This document shows positions 1-10,500 of a stretch of 64,000 nucleotides of DNA, one piece after another. A program made the translations under genes and the position numbers. Every line of letters starts with the position of its first letter. Position 1 is the stretch's first letter. The stretch is from Cantharellus purpuraceus (Eukaryota; Basidiomycota; Agaricomycetes; Cantharellales; Hydnaceae), in NCBI GenBank assembly GCA_025174535.1, contig JALBUN010000017.1, forward strand, positions 654,132 to 718,131, written 5' to 3'. The notes under the pieces were generated by a model. The model worked only from the letters and a program-made list of their open reading frames with translations, did no database searches and was not told the origin of the DNA.

Positions 1-1
1 C

Positions 2-673
2 CATTGATGTTCCATACACCTCAGTCATCAGCTGCATTAATTACTGTGCAGTTTCCACTTGACCCAATATAGCATACACCATGAACAAGTGTGTGCAGTT
101 CATGTCACATCTGACAATTGACCACTGGGATGCTGCTAGAAGGATCATTTGATATCTACAACACACAATGGAATTCTCTATCAAAAGGATGGAAAGGGAA
201 TCCAGGGATATGCAGTCTTCAAAGACGCAGACTTTGCAGGTGATGTTAACAATTGCAAATCAATGACAGGATGGATCTACACATACAACAGTGTGCCTCT
301 TCCTTGGGCTTCAAAGAAACAACCATGCATTTCACAATCATTGATGGGGTCTGAGCTGATCACAGGATCATTTGCATCAGCAGAGGGGATATGGCTGATA
401 AGATTGGGAGAGGATTTCATGCACATTTTTACTCCAATCCCAGTCTTCACTGACAATCAATCATTCATCATGTTTGCCAACAATGATGTCAGCAATAATC
501 AAATGAAACACATTGATATGCATTATCACTATACTCATGATCAGGTCTCAAAAGGCAACATTGTATTACATCATATTCTCATGCATGAAAACCCAGCTGA
601 CATTCTCACTAAACCACTATCTCTATGCAAGCATCAACACCTACTTGCTTCTCTTGGTATCTGTTGTGCTTGA
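2..673 (+). pseudogene. Ty1/copia Pol remnant (end of RT region and RNase H)
   Basis: Three-frame reading gives the junction between copia reverse transcriptase and RNase H, then the RNase H domain. The first part (about 3-160) contains PNIAYTMN and HWDAARRII. A frame change near 160 leads to the second part (about 150-673), with AGDVNNCKSMTGWIY, TDNQSFIMFANN, KHIDMHYHY and a terminal ADILTKPL block. These are standard copia RNase H landmarks. In-frame TGA codons at 60-62 and 150-152 sit where the family has arginine (ATRPDIAY and RYLKGT type motifs). The element runs off the left edge. It is non-functional because of two stops and one frameshift. The stop at 671-673 is followed directly by a polypurine tract and an LTR, as expected for a copia 3' end. 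Confidence 0.85.
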
Positions 674-966
674 GGGGGTGTGTTATTCAGGCAGCTGGAC
701 TTCCAGGGAGAAAGGAGGAGAGGAGAGGATAAAAGGGCATAGGAGCAGGGGGAGGATAGGAGTAAATAGGAGGCTCAGGGGGATAAGGGGGAGTAAGGAA
801 GCAAAGTGAAACAAATAAGAGGGGAAAGGAGAAGCTCCTGTAAGCTCCACAACCATCTGGACACTAACCCTATTTTTCTTTTGATTTATTTCATCATTTT
901 CCCCTAATTGACACTACCCCCATTTTGTTTTTATCACAGATCTCTTTCCCTTTATTCACATGTTAC
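671..966 (+). repeat. Copia polypurine tract and 3' LTR remnant
   Basis: The G-rich tract gagggggtg (672-680) follows the RNase H stop, and the next bases begin TGTTATTCAG, so an LTR most likely starts at 681. The segment is purine-rich in its first half and contains no ORF. It can be followed to about 964, where it meets a reverse-complement fragment of the LTR-A family. The right end, near TGTTACA, is not certain because no second copy of this LTR is present. Confidence 0.5.
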
Positions 967-1254
967 ACAGGAAGGTAATACATTTCTAAGCAGTAGAAAA
1001 TGAAAATGACTTCCAGAGTCTAGAGTTCATGGACACTTAGGGGTCCAGATATTCCAAAAAGAGGGGAATGCACTTAGAGACTAGAGGAAGAAGGTGGATG
1101 AATCCAACTGTCCAACCAGTGACACTCTGAAGTAGGTAACAGTGATGTGTGAAGTCTAGCAACTTCTTCACATGAGTTCAAGATTCTAATGCTCTGCAAA
1201 GGCAGTACACACTAGTAACTTAAACAAGAGCATTAATGGCAGGACTATCGACAG
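965..1254 (-). repeat. LTR-A fragment (R/U5-side segment)
   Basis: This is the reverse complement of the internal part of the LTR-A family, matching about 23628-23925 of the solo LTR on the same strand. Shared blocks include aggggtccagatattcc and atggcaggactatcgaca. Both LTR ends are missing. The right side is cut by the start of an LTR-C copy, so this fragment was already present when LTR-C arrived. Confidence 0.8.
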
Positions 1255-1534
1255 TGTTATATCCTGTAACACCATGTCTGATCTCCAGACTCCATCTCCA
1301 TCTACTCCACCTCTGTCAACTTCACCTCCCTTGACTCTGAACTCCATTATTGTTCTCCTTATAAGTAGTTTCTTCTTATGGGTCACAACAAACCTTCTTC
1401 TTTCATATTGCTTAGTATTAGTTTGGACTTGGGTCTGAACTCCAAACTCCTTTCCATGTTGTACTCCATATCTGTCTTATTGTCTTATCACTTTTAGTTT
1501 TATCATTCAATTTTCCACATGCTTATATGGGCCA
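1255..1534 (+). repeat. LTR-C fragment (5' part)
   Basis: Begins TGTTATATCCTGTAACACC and matches the complete solo LTR-C at 54548-55140 over its first ~280 nt, including the CT-rich run of tccatctcc units, a TATA-like region and tatatgggc. The rest of the LTR is absent because an LTR-A1 copy starts at 1535. Confidence 0.8.
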
Positions 1535-1810
1535 TGTATGAGAACTGGTTTTCCCTTAAAAGATCTTGTTTAAAGTCCCGAAACTGTACAATTTCACTTC
1601 ATGGCCTTAAAATATCAGCATATATGTGCTGCTTTCTTGATTCAGGGCCATTCAAATATTCTCTATTTTTTCATATTTTTTTGGGAATTTTCCATGCAGA
1701 AATGAGTCTACAAACTTATTGTTCTGCTGGGCAAAGTTTTGGGACCCACATGGACCCACAAACCTTCCCAGATGTCACCAGCCCCAAAGTCAGCCGGAGT
1801 CACCCGGACA

Positions 1811-2150
1811 ACTGACTCATTTTCAATCACATGACTCATTTTAATCTCCGACTCAATCTGGTCACCACTGCCAGTAAATGCTCAATATCTTCACAACCAC
1901 TGCACCTCCTGACTCCATTTTCAGTGGAGAGTTCAATAGAAGCCATGCCTACCCATAGCTGTGCTAATCAGCCTGGGAAATGAAGTATTGACCGAGTTAT
2001 TTGAGTAATGGTGACTCATGCTATGACTCCTTCCATGACTCATACTATGACTCCTGTGATTACTCATACTATGACTCCTGTGATTACTCATACTATGACT
2101 CCTGTGATTACTCATACTATGACTCCATCCATGACTCATGCCATGAGTCA
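1811..2150 (+). promoter_or_regulatory. Array of TGA(C/G)TCA sites and 24-nt repeats in LTR-A1 U3
   Basis: The U3-like half of LTR-A1 carries repeated TGACTCA/TGAGTCA heptamers, several within the exact 9-mer ATGACTCAT. They are embedded in diverged 12/24-nt repeats (unit like actatgactcctgtgattac, roughly three copies at 2046-2117). ATGA(C/G)TCAT is the established binding site of Gcn4/CpcA-type fungal bZIP activators. A TATA-like atataaaagg follows at 2281-2290. A role as an LTR enhancer is inference. Confidence 0.5.
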
Positions 2151-2280
2151 GAGCAAATCCAAGCAGCTCATTGGCTAGGAAACTTCCACCCCCTTCTTAC
2201 ATATTCCACTAGCTTCCAGTAGTTTCCATCTATTAATAGGTAGAAGTTTCCAGTAGTATTAGTCAGCTCCTGTAAATACA

Positions 2281-2290
2281 ATATAAAAGG
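2281..2290 (+). promoter_or_regulatory. TATA box of LTR-A1
   Basis: atataaaagg, preceded by tgtaaataca and followed about 25-30 nt later by ctgcctctgaataaat. The same arrangement occurs in the other LTR-A1 copies (33791-33800; about 59493-59502) and, as aatatataagg, in LTR-A2. Confidence 0.5.
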
Positions 2291-2970
2291 AGCCCATTCT
2301 GCCTCTGAATAAATAACCATTTTCTACCCCATCATTTGCACATCAGTGTGACTAGAGTGACATACAGTGTCATCCTCTATATCTCAGTAACTGTTGATTG
2401 TCCAGTTCAAGGGTCGCTTACAGTTGTGTAACTGTACTCGATTGCACTCGAAGTAGTGATTGTCCTGCTTTGGGCGTGAGTGTAGTATCTACCTTGCATG
2501 ACTACAAATCTACAGGGTGAGATTGTCTGTCGATAGTCCTGCCATTAGTGCTCTTGTTTAAGTTACTAGTGTGTGCTGCCTTTGCAGAGCATTAGGATCT
2601 TGAACTCATGTGAAGCAGTTGCTAGACTACTTCACACATCGCTGTTACCCGCTTCAGAGTGTCACTGGTTGGACAGTTGGATTCATCTGCCTACTTCCTC
2701 TAGTCTCTAAGTGCATTCCCCTCTTTTTGGAATATCTGGACCCCTAAGCGTCCGTGAACTCTAGACTCTGGAAGTCTTATTCATTCCCTACTGCTAAGAA
2801 ACGTATTACCTTCCTGCGTATTGTCTGCATTGACCATTACAACGGATTGTAACCAAAGTACAAACGTTAAATTGTTTCTGGAGTTGTGCTGCAGCAGGGT
2901 TTGATATTCTTCTCAGCTGTTCATTCAGGGAATTGTGGTGATTTAGAGTTTGCCCTAACACCATAATTTT

Positions 2971-4281
2971 TGTATGGGAATCACCTTTTCCCTATCAAAT
3001 TCCATTTATGCAGCACCAATGTGCTATTCTTTGCTTTTCCATTCCTAAATATCAGCATATATTTGATGCTTGTACCTGGAATGGACTTATTCAAATATTC
3101 TTTATTTTTCCATATTTTTTCCGGGAATATTCCATGCAGAACTCGGCCCAGAATCATTTATTTCTGCTGTGCTACAGTTGTGGACCCATAGGCGCCCACA
3201 AACCTTCGCGCAGCCGGCTCTCCCCTTTTGGACCAGGCATTTGGCCTCAATTCAAGCTCAGATGTCTCTGATCAATAAATATTCTGTAACTTAACAACCA
3301 CAGCCTCTCAGGGCACTATTTTCCGTGGAGATCATCACATGACATGTGGCTATCCATGGCTGTCCAAACCAGTGCAGAAAACAGGGTGGACACCCTTCTT
3401 TTTGCCTGATCAGTGCCTAGCTCAGGGATCAGATCAGCTGATGGGTGATCAAATCAGGTGATTGCCTTGGAATATTCTACCCCTTTCTTCCACCTTCCAC
3501 AACCTTCCAGTAGCTTCCATCTATTAATAGGTAGAATATTCCAGAAGCATTAGTCAGCCCCTGTAAATACAATATATAAGGAGGCCATTCTGCCTCTGAA
3601 AGAATAATATATATCATCATATTCTACCCATCTTCTGCACACCAGTGTGACTAGAGTGACATACAGTGTCATCCTCTATCTCAGTAACTGTTGATTACCA
3701 GTTCAAGGATCTTTTACAGTTGTGTAACTGTACTTGATTGCACTCGAAGTAGTGATATTCCTGCTTTGGGCGTGAGTGTAGTATCTGCCTCACGTGACTA
3801 CGAATCTACAGGGTGAGATTGTCTGTCGATAGTCCTGCCATTAGTGCTCTTGTTTAAGTAACTAGTGTGTACTGCCTTTGCAGAGCATTAGAAGCTTGAA
3901 CTCGTGTGAAGCAGTTGCTAGACTACTTCACACATTGCTGTTACCCGCTTCTGAGTGCCACTGGTTGGACGGTTGGATTCATCCACCTACTTCCTTTAGC
4001 CTCTAAGTGCATTCCCCTCTTTTTGGAATATCTGGACCCCTAAGCGTCCGTGAACTCTAGACTCTGGAAGTCTTATTCATTTCTTGCTGCTAAGAAACGT
4101 ATTACCTTTCTGCGTATAGTCTGCATTGACCAATACAAAGGATTGTAACCAAAGTACAAACGTTAAATCGTTTCTGGAGTTGTGCTGCAGCAGGGTTTGA
4201 TATTCTTCTCAGCTGTTCATTCACGGAATTGTGGTGATTTAGAGTTTGCCCTAACACCATAATTTTGCGGGTTCCAAAACA
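2971..4281 (+). repeat. 5' LTR of gypsy-A (LTR-A2 subfamily)
   Basis: 1311 nt, TGTATGGGAATC...TTCCAAAACA. The last ~700 nt (from the TATA region on) closely match LTR-A1, whereas the first ~600 nt differ and carry TGATCA-rich sequence instead of the TGACTCA array. TATA-like aatatataag at 3571-3580 is the likely promoter. Matches the 3' LTR base for base except about seven substitutions. Confidence 0.93.
3571..3580 (+). promoter_or_regulatory. TATA box driving gypsy-A transcription
   Basis: aatatataag lies in the same relative position as atataaaagg in LTR-A1, preceded by ctgtaaatac. Transcription would start about 25-35 nt downstream, near ctgcctctgaaag. Position and conservation are seen; the start site is inferred. 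Confidence 0.5.
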
Positions 4282-4283
4282 TT

Positions 4284-4301
4284 TGGTGGACGCTCTGGGA
4301 A
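4284..4301 (+). other. Candidate primer-binding site of gypsy-A
   Basis: tggtggacgctctgggaa starts with TGG two bases after the LTR end (CCAAAACA at 4274-4281), the usual place for a site complementary to a tRNA 3' CCA end. I could not assign the tRNA species. The same run follows no other LTR in this window, because the others are solo or truncated. Confidence 0.5.
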
Positions 4302-4579
4302 TTGCTTAAGCAGTGTCTAGAGTGTAGATTCTAAGCACCATTGCAGATATAACCCGACCTTCTATCACTAAGTCTTTACTCAATATAGTTTCTCGTAATC
4401 TGGAACAAACCGATTTGGAATTTCCAGAAGACAAGTTCTATAGTCACACTCGTCTGCCCTCCTCCTCTAATCCTAACTCTCCTCTTTATCTAAACCCTTA
4501 TCCAACACCAACTCGTATACAAACTCGTTTCGAATCGTATCGACCTCGTGACAAGTTGACCTCATTCAAGCTGAGCAAC

Positions 4580-7500
4580 ATGTCTACTTCAACAATTCGA
4601 CAACAACAACAACTCGAGGACGACCCGTCTACTCCTTTGGCTGCTCAACCAGAGCGACCTATTGCCCCTATCACTCCTGGCTTCTTGCACACTAGATCCC
4701 CACTCACTCCTGTGAATGATCTTGACCAGACATTTACTACGGATGAAGAGATTAGTGCTGCTGATGCCTCTTTTGCTGTGGAAGTTGATCAGACTAACCA
4801 TGCACTTACCAATTGGACTTTTGATGGACCCCTGATCACAGGACCATTACAAAATGTCTTCGTAGTGCCTGGTAAGCCTTTGAAAAGCTTCAGTGCAGCA
4901 AGAGTACGGAGAGAGGTCAGACTTGATCCCCTACTCTCTTCCAGAAGAGATTCACTCCTTAGCATTGCAGAGATGAGCTTTAATCGTGCGGAAGCACCAG
5001 GTACTAGAGCTCTGAATCGTCTTGCTACTGGACTCTTCAGGAAAGAATTAGCATTACTCAATGTGGTACTGCTCGGACATCCTGGACGAGTTAGTCAGCA
5101 TGGTAGTACGGGGTATTATCTTGATCCATGGAAGTATAAGCAACTGTTAGACACTCTTAATCATATTGCAAATGAGAGAGAAAGTGTTCTGCAGCAGATG
5201 AAACTTCCTCCTCCTACTGTCCCTACATTGCCTTCGGAATGGCCTAGTGACTCCCTTTGGAGTTCCAAAGACCTGGAAGTGCTTTGTGTTACACTACGTG
5301 AAGATGTAGAAAACTTTTTGGCATTTTATTGGGATGCTGTATCCAAGTACAAGGGTTCTTGGAAACCAGTAAAGGATGACTTTCTGTCTCCTGCTCTCCC
5401 AGACATTTCTGAGATGTCTTCTGACATTAATGGTTTCAAAATTCGCTTCGCTGCTGCCCAAGCTGCTTTGCAGAGAAAGGTTGCTGCGGATACTAGTTTT
5501 TATGAAGCTAAAGTCATTAATGCATCGGTGAATCCTGTCCTTGGACATGATCTTCCCACTCTTGCAGCTATGCCTGTCAGGGATGCTCAGCAGTCAACTG
5601 TTGCCTATACTGTTAAGGAAGCTCCTTTGATTTCCAGATTGGATCAAGGAGAAAAATTTCCAGTTGATCATGAACGGATTAGACAGAGACAGTCTGCGGT
5701 TTACAACCGTGGTCCCAGACCCTCTACTCTTTTCAATTCTCCTTACCATCAGGATCCTAGTAAACTTACGGGATCTGCAGGTTTGGAAGAAATGTTCTAT
5801 ACTCCTCCTCAAGTTCAGAGCAGGGGTACTTTAGGCATTCCAGAATCCATTAGGGTTCCTCACGGAACTTATGGAGCTTCTGGAGGAGGTGCTCCACCTC
5901 CTGGAGGAGAACCTCCTGATGATGACGGATCATCTGGTCCCCCTCATACACCTAATCCATTTTTGCCTAGACCATCATTGCCACATAGAAGTGGAAGGAG
6001 TAATCCTCCCCCTCTGGGTAGGCATGGAGGCTCAGGTCCTCCTGATGGAGGTGATGGTGGAGGTTACGGTCATAGTCCAGACTGGGGGGATCTTGATCAG
6101 AGAAATCCTAATCTCGGATTAGGCGCTCCAGTGACTCAGAGCAAGCTGGAAGCTTACTTTGATAACAAGTTGCGTCAGGACTTAGTCCCTGAGTGGGATG
6201 GAAACCCTGACAGTTTGGCTCAATGGATATTGAAAGTAAATCATTTGGCTCAGCGATCTCCTATGGTCTTCAAGCAATTGGGACAAATTATCCCTTTGCG
6301 GTTGCGTAAAGGAGCTGAGAGATGTTTTTTCTCCTTACCATTGTCATATCGCCAAGAAGCAACTGAGGACTGGAAGTCCATCAGAGAAGTCATTGGTTCA
6401 TACTATATGAACAGAGCCTGGTTGGATAGGCAGAAAGCTAGAGCAACTCGTGCTACTTTCAGAGAGCCTGGCTTTACTAATGAGACTCCTAGTGAGTATT
6501 ACGTTAGAAAGTCAGAGCTATTGAGACTGGTCAGCAAGCTGTCAGACTCAGAGCTTATATTGGAAATCATGAATGGTGCTCCACCATATTGGCACACAGT
6601 CATTGATGCTCACAGGTGTTCATCTGCAGTGGAATTCCAAACTGCTATCAAGTATCACGAGGAATCATTGTCACATGCTCCTTTCTCTTCAGGAGACAAC
6701 CTGGAAAGACGTATTAGAAATTTGGAAAATTCTTTGCATCAAACCAAACCTAGGTTTGACTCGAACAGATCTTTTAGAGATGCTAGAGCTCATCTGGTTG
6801 GATGGTCATCCAAATTGAATCCTCCAAAATTCCCTCGGGATGATTCTAATGTGTCTAAAAATTCCACACCTGAATCCAAAGGAGCTAGACCTTGCAGGCA
6901 TTGTGGCAGTAACAAGCATTGGGATAATGAGTGCAAACATGCCAGTTCAGCATCTCGCTCTGCCCATACACGTTACACGGTTTCTAATGAAGAAGCTAAT
7001 GCAGACCTTGCCTATGAGGATATGTACCTTGAATCACTTCATGAATCAGAAGTGGATTTAAGTTCAGACAATGCTCATGTTAATAATGTTGCAACTGAGA
7101 ATATCCCTGAAGAACCTTCATCGGATCAACAGGAATCTGCTCAGGATACAGAGGCACATTGTCAACTTGCTAAACCAGCCATGAGCTTGCTGGAAAGTAT
7201 GTCCCGACTGGGGGGATCCATACCTAATAGAGAAAAATCTTCTGAGCCTTTGTCTCTGGAAAACTCTTTTTCTGAGACATTCACTCCTAAATCTCGTCAA
7301 GAGAGGAGAAGGTTAATGAAAGATTCCAAACATGTAGCTGCTTTCCTAAGGAATTCTAAGCTTATTAGTTGGGCTCCTAACTCCTTGATTAAACTCAAGC
7401 GTTTCATGTCCAGACCAGCAGGCTGTGCCTTCCTTGGATCTTCTGCAACCACTACTAATGTTTGGCTGGGAGAATATGGAAAGAATCAAACTACCCTTGT

Positions 7501-10500
7501 AGCTGATTCTGGTTCAGACATAACCCTTATCTCTCAGAAAGCTCTTTGCTCTATGGAGAATCCTCCTAAGATCAAAACAGGTCAGAAAATTAACTTGATA
7601 CAAGTTACTGGCACATCCAAAATTTCTGGATACGTTACGGTGCCCATTTACTTTGACTCTGACTCTGGACCAGTTCAGATTGAAGTTGAAGCTTATGTGG
7701 TCAAAGGCATGACTACCCCTGTCATTCTTGGGAATGATTTTGCTGATCAGTACTCTATCTCACTTATAAGAGAAGGCTCAGATAGCTATCTTATGTTTGG
7801 TAATACTGGACGGAAAGCCAAGATTGAGAACTCAGTGAGCTCACCCTTATTGGATGAGAATGGTCACACCTTTAAAATAAGAGCCCTTCCTGACCTTGCA
7901 TCTCTAACTGCAAAGTTCAAGGCTCATAGACGTATTAAGAAATCTCTGAAACGGATTAGAGCACGCATTTCGGATTCAAGTGTTAGGGCCTTACATCCCG
8001 TCACAATTCCTCCTGAAACTGCTTCTCTAATTCCTGCTTCTATCTATTTCCCTGGGAATAGTAATGAAGTTTATGTGGAAAAAGTGCTTCACTCCAATCA
8101 TGGGCCTGAAGATTTCTATGGCATCTCAGATGCAATTGTATCTCTGAATAACCCGTGCCTACATGTTAGCAATTTTTCATCACAACCAGTTACTATACAT
8201 CAAGGACAACTTCTGGGTCATGCTAGAAATCCTTCCAATTGGCTGGATCGGACTTCTAATTTGAACCAGACTCAATTAGAGACTTGTCTCTCTCACGCCA
8301 GACTCATAAAAGCTCTTGCTCAACAGAACTTTGAGACTGGTGCGGTACCTACTGTTGCCTCTCTTGAATCAGATGGAGAGGTGGTACAAGGAGGACCTAA
8401 GGCTCAGGAAATTCCCCCTGAGGATGTTCCTGAAAACCAACTGTTGGATGAAATTGACTTCTCACCAGAGCTCAATGATGCCAATAGGAAGGCTCTCCAA
8501 GATACAGTTCTGGCACATAAAGACGCATTTGGTCTTGATGGCAGACTTGGCAATTATGATGCAAAAGTTGAAATCAATCTCAGGCCTGAGGCCAAAGAAA
8601 TTTCACTACCTCCTTATAATGCCTCACCTGCCAAAAGGGAAGTCATTGACAAGCAAATGGATGCTTGGCTCAGTCTTGGAGTCATTGAACCATCCAAAAG
8701 TCCTTGGGGTTTTCCAGCACTTATAGCCTATCGTAATGGGAAACCAAGAATGTGTATAGACTATAGGAAACTCAATGAGATTGCTGTCCCGGATGAATTT
8801 CCCTTGCCAAGACAAGATTCCATTTTGCAGGCACTCACTGGATCTCGTTGGTTATCCACCTTGGATGCATTAGCGGGTTTCACACAGCTGCAAATGTCAG
8901 ACAGTGCCAAAGAAAAAACTGCATTCAGAACTCATAGAGGACTGTATCAGTTCAAACGGATGCCCTTTGGGTATCGGAATGGACCTGCAGTCTTTCAAAG
9001 AGTGATGCAAGGTGTCCTAGCACCTTTTCTATGGGTGTTTGCCCTGGTCTATATTGATGATATTGTCATATATTCCAAGACATTCAAAGAACACTTGGAT
9101 CATCTAGACAAAGTGTTCGGAGCTATAGAAAAGTCTGGAATCACCTTATCTCCTGCTAAGTGCCATTTGGCCTACCAGTCATTGCTACTGTTAGGACAAA
9201 AGGTATCACGGTTAGGTCTATCAACTCACAAGGAGAAGATAGATGCTATACTGGAATTGGCAGAACCAAAGAATGTGCATGACCTACAAATCTTCCTCGG
9301 AATGGTGGTATACTTCTCCTCATATATACCATTCTATGCATGGATTGTAGCTCCCTTGTTTGAATTGCTCAAAAAGAATTCAACTTGGGAATGGGGCAAT
9401 ACTCAACAAGAAGCCTTTGATTTGGCTAAAAATGCCCTTGTCAGTGCGCCAGTCAGAGCGTATGCCATTCCTGGTCTCGGATATAGAGTCTACTCTGATG
9501 CATGTGATGTCGGAATCGCTGCTATACTTCAGCAGATTCAACCTCTCAAAATCAGAGATCTCAAAGGTACCAAAGGGTATGAGAAACTCAAATCAGCTTA
9601 TGACAAAGGATTACCTGTACCACAATTGGTGATTCCTGTGTTAAAAGATGAAACTCTCCCTAAGCCAGGTACTTGGGATAAAGACTTTGAAAACACTATG
9701 GTTTCAGTAGAACGAGTCATTGCTTACTGGTCTCGTACCTTGAAACCAGCTGAAAGGAATTACTCTCCTACAGAAAGGGAGGCGCTTGCATTACGAGACG
9801 GTCTTATCAAATTTCAACCCTACATTGAAGGGGAGAAAGTAGTAGCCATCACAGACCATGCAGCCCTCATCTGGAGTCGGACCTACCAAAATGTTAATCG
9901 GCGGTTATTAACTTGGGGAACTGTATTTGCTGCATACCCTGAATTAAAAATCGTACACCGAGCAGGACGGGTTCACTCTAATGTAGATCCTATTTCCAGA
10001 CTCAGAAGGAATGTTCCATATCAAGATGGGCCTTCTTCTGATGACTCCATTCCTACTATCCTGGACTCGGAACAGGATCCACTTGTGGATTTTTATTCTG
10101 ATATCTCTCCTCACTTTGAAGCCAGAACTTTAATGTTAATGGCTGCATATGAAGAAGAGAACCAGAGAATTCCACTGAGCGTGCATGCTTCTTCCATCCA
10201 AGTCAATACCAGCCTGGAAGAAGATTTCACCATTCCATACGTGACAGCCAAAGGCTATAATCTAGTCTCTAGCCTTGCTCAGGAAGAGATTCAGAAAATA
10301 GTTGATGCGTATGCCAAAGATCCTTACTTCAAAAGGGTCAGATCTGAATTACGACAGGAGTCTAATTGGATCAGTCCGAAGCATCCACTCTTTTTTGAAA
10401 ATGAGGATGGATTGCTTTACTTTGAAGATTGGAATGGCAATTACAGGCTATGTGTACCCAAGGCTGAGCAATCTAATCTTCTAAGTGAAATTCATGATGA

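Larger units (their letters stand above)
1535..2970 (+). repeat. LTR-A1 (solo LTR, last ~15 nt displaced by gypsy-A)
   Basis: Starts TGTATGAGAACTGG and matches the complete LTR-A1 copies at 33043-34495 and 58746-60197 along its whole length. It stops at ccataatttt (2961-2970), where intact copies continue with about 15 nt ending in CCAAAACA. The 5' LTR of gypsy-A begins at the next base, so gypsy-A inserted into this LTR. The missing tail is not found after the truncated gypsy-A 3' LTR. Confidence 0.85.

Noticed and set aside
149..673. Intact copia RNase H gene starting at 149
   Set aside because: The start is a TTG within a conserved motif, and the upstream part is in another frame with TGA stops; it is a remnant.
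2001..2222. Plus-strand ORF made of DSCYDSFHDSYYDSC-type repeats, and similar ORFs in the other LTR-A1 copies
   Set aside because: It is a by-product of the TGACTCA minisatellite in the LTR U3. Frames open on both strands and differ between copies.
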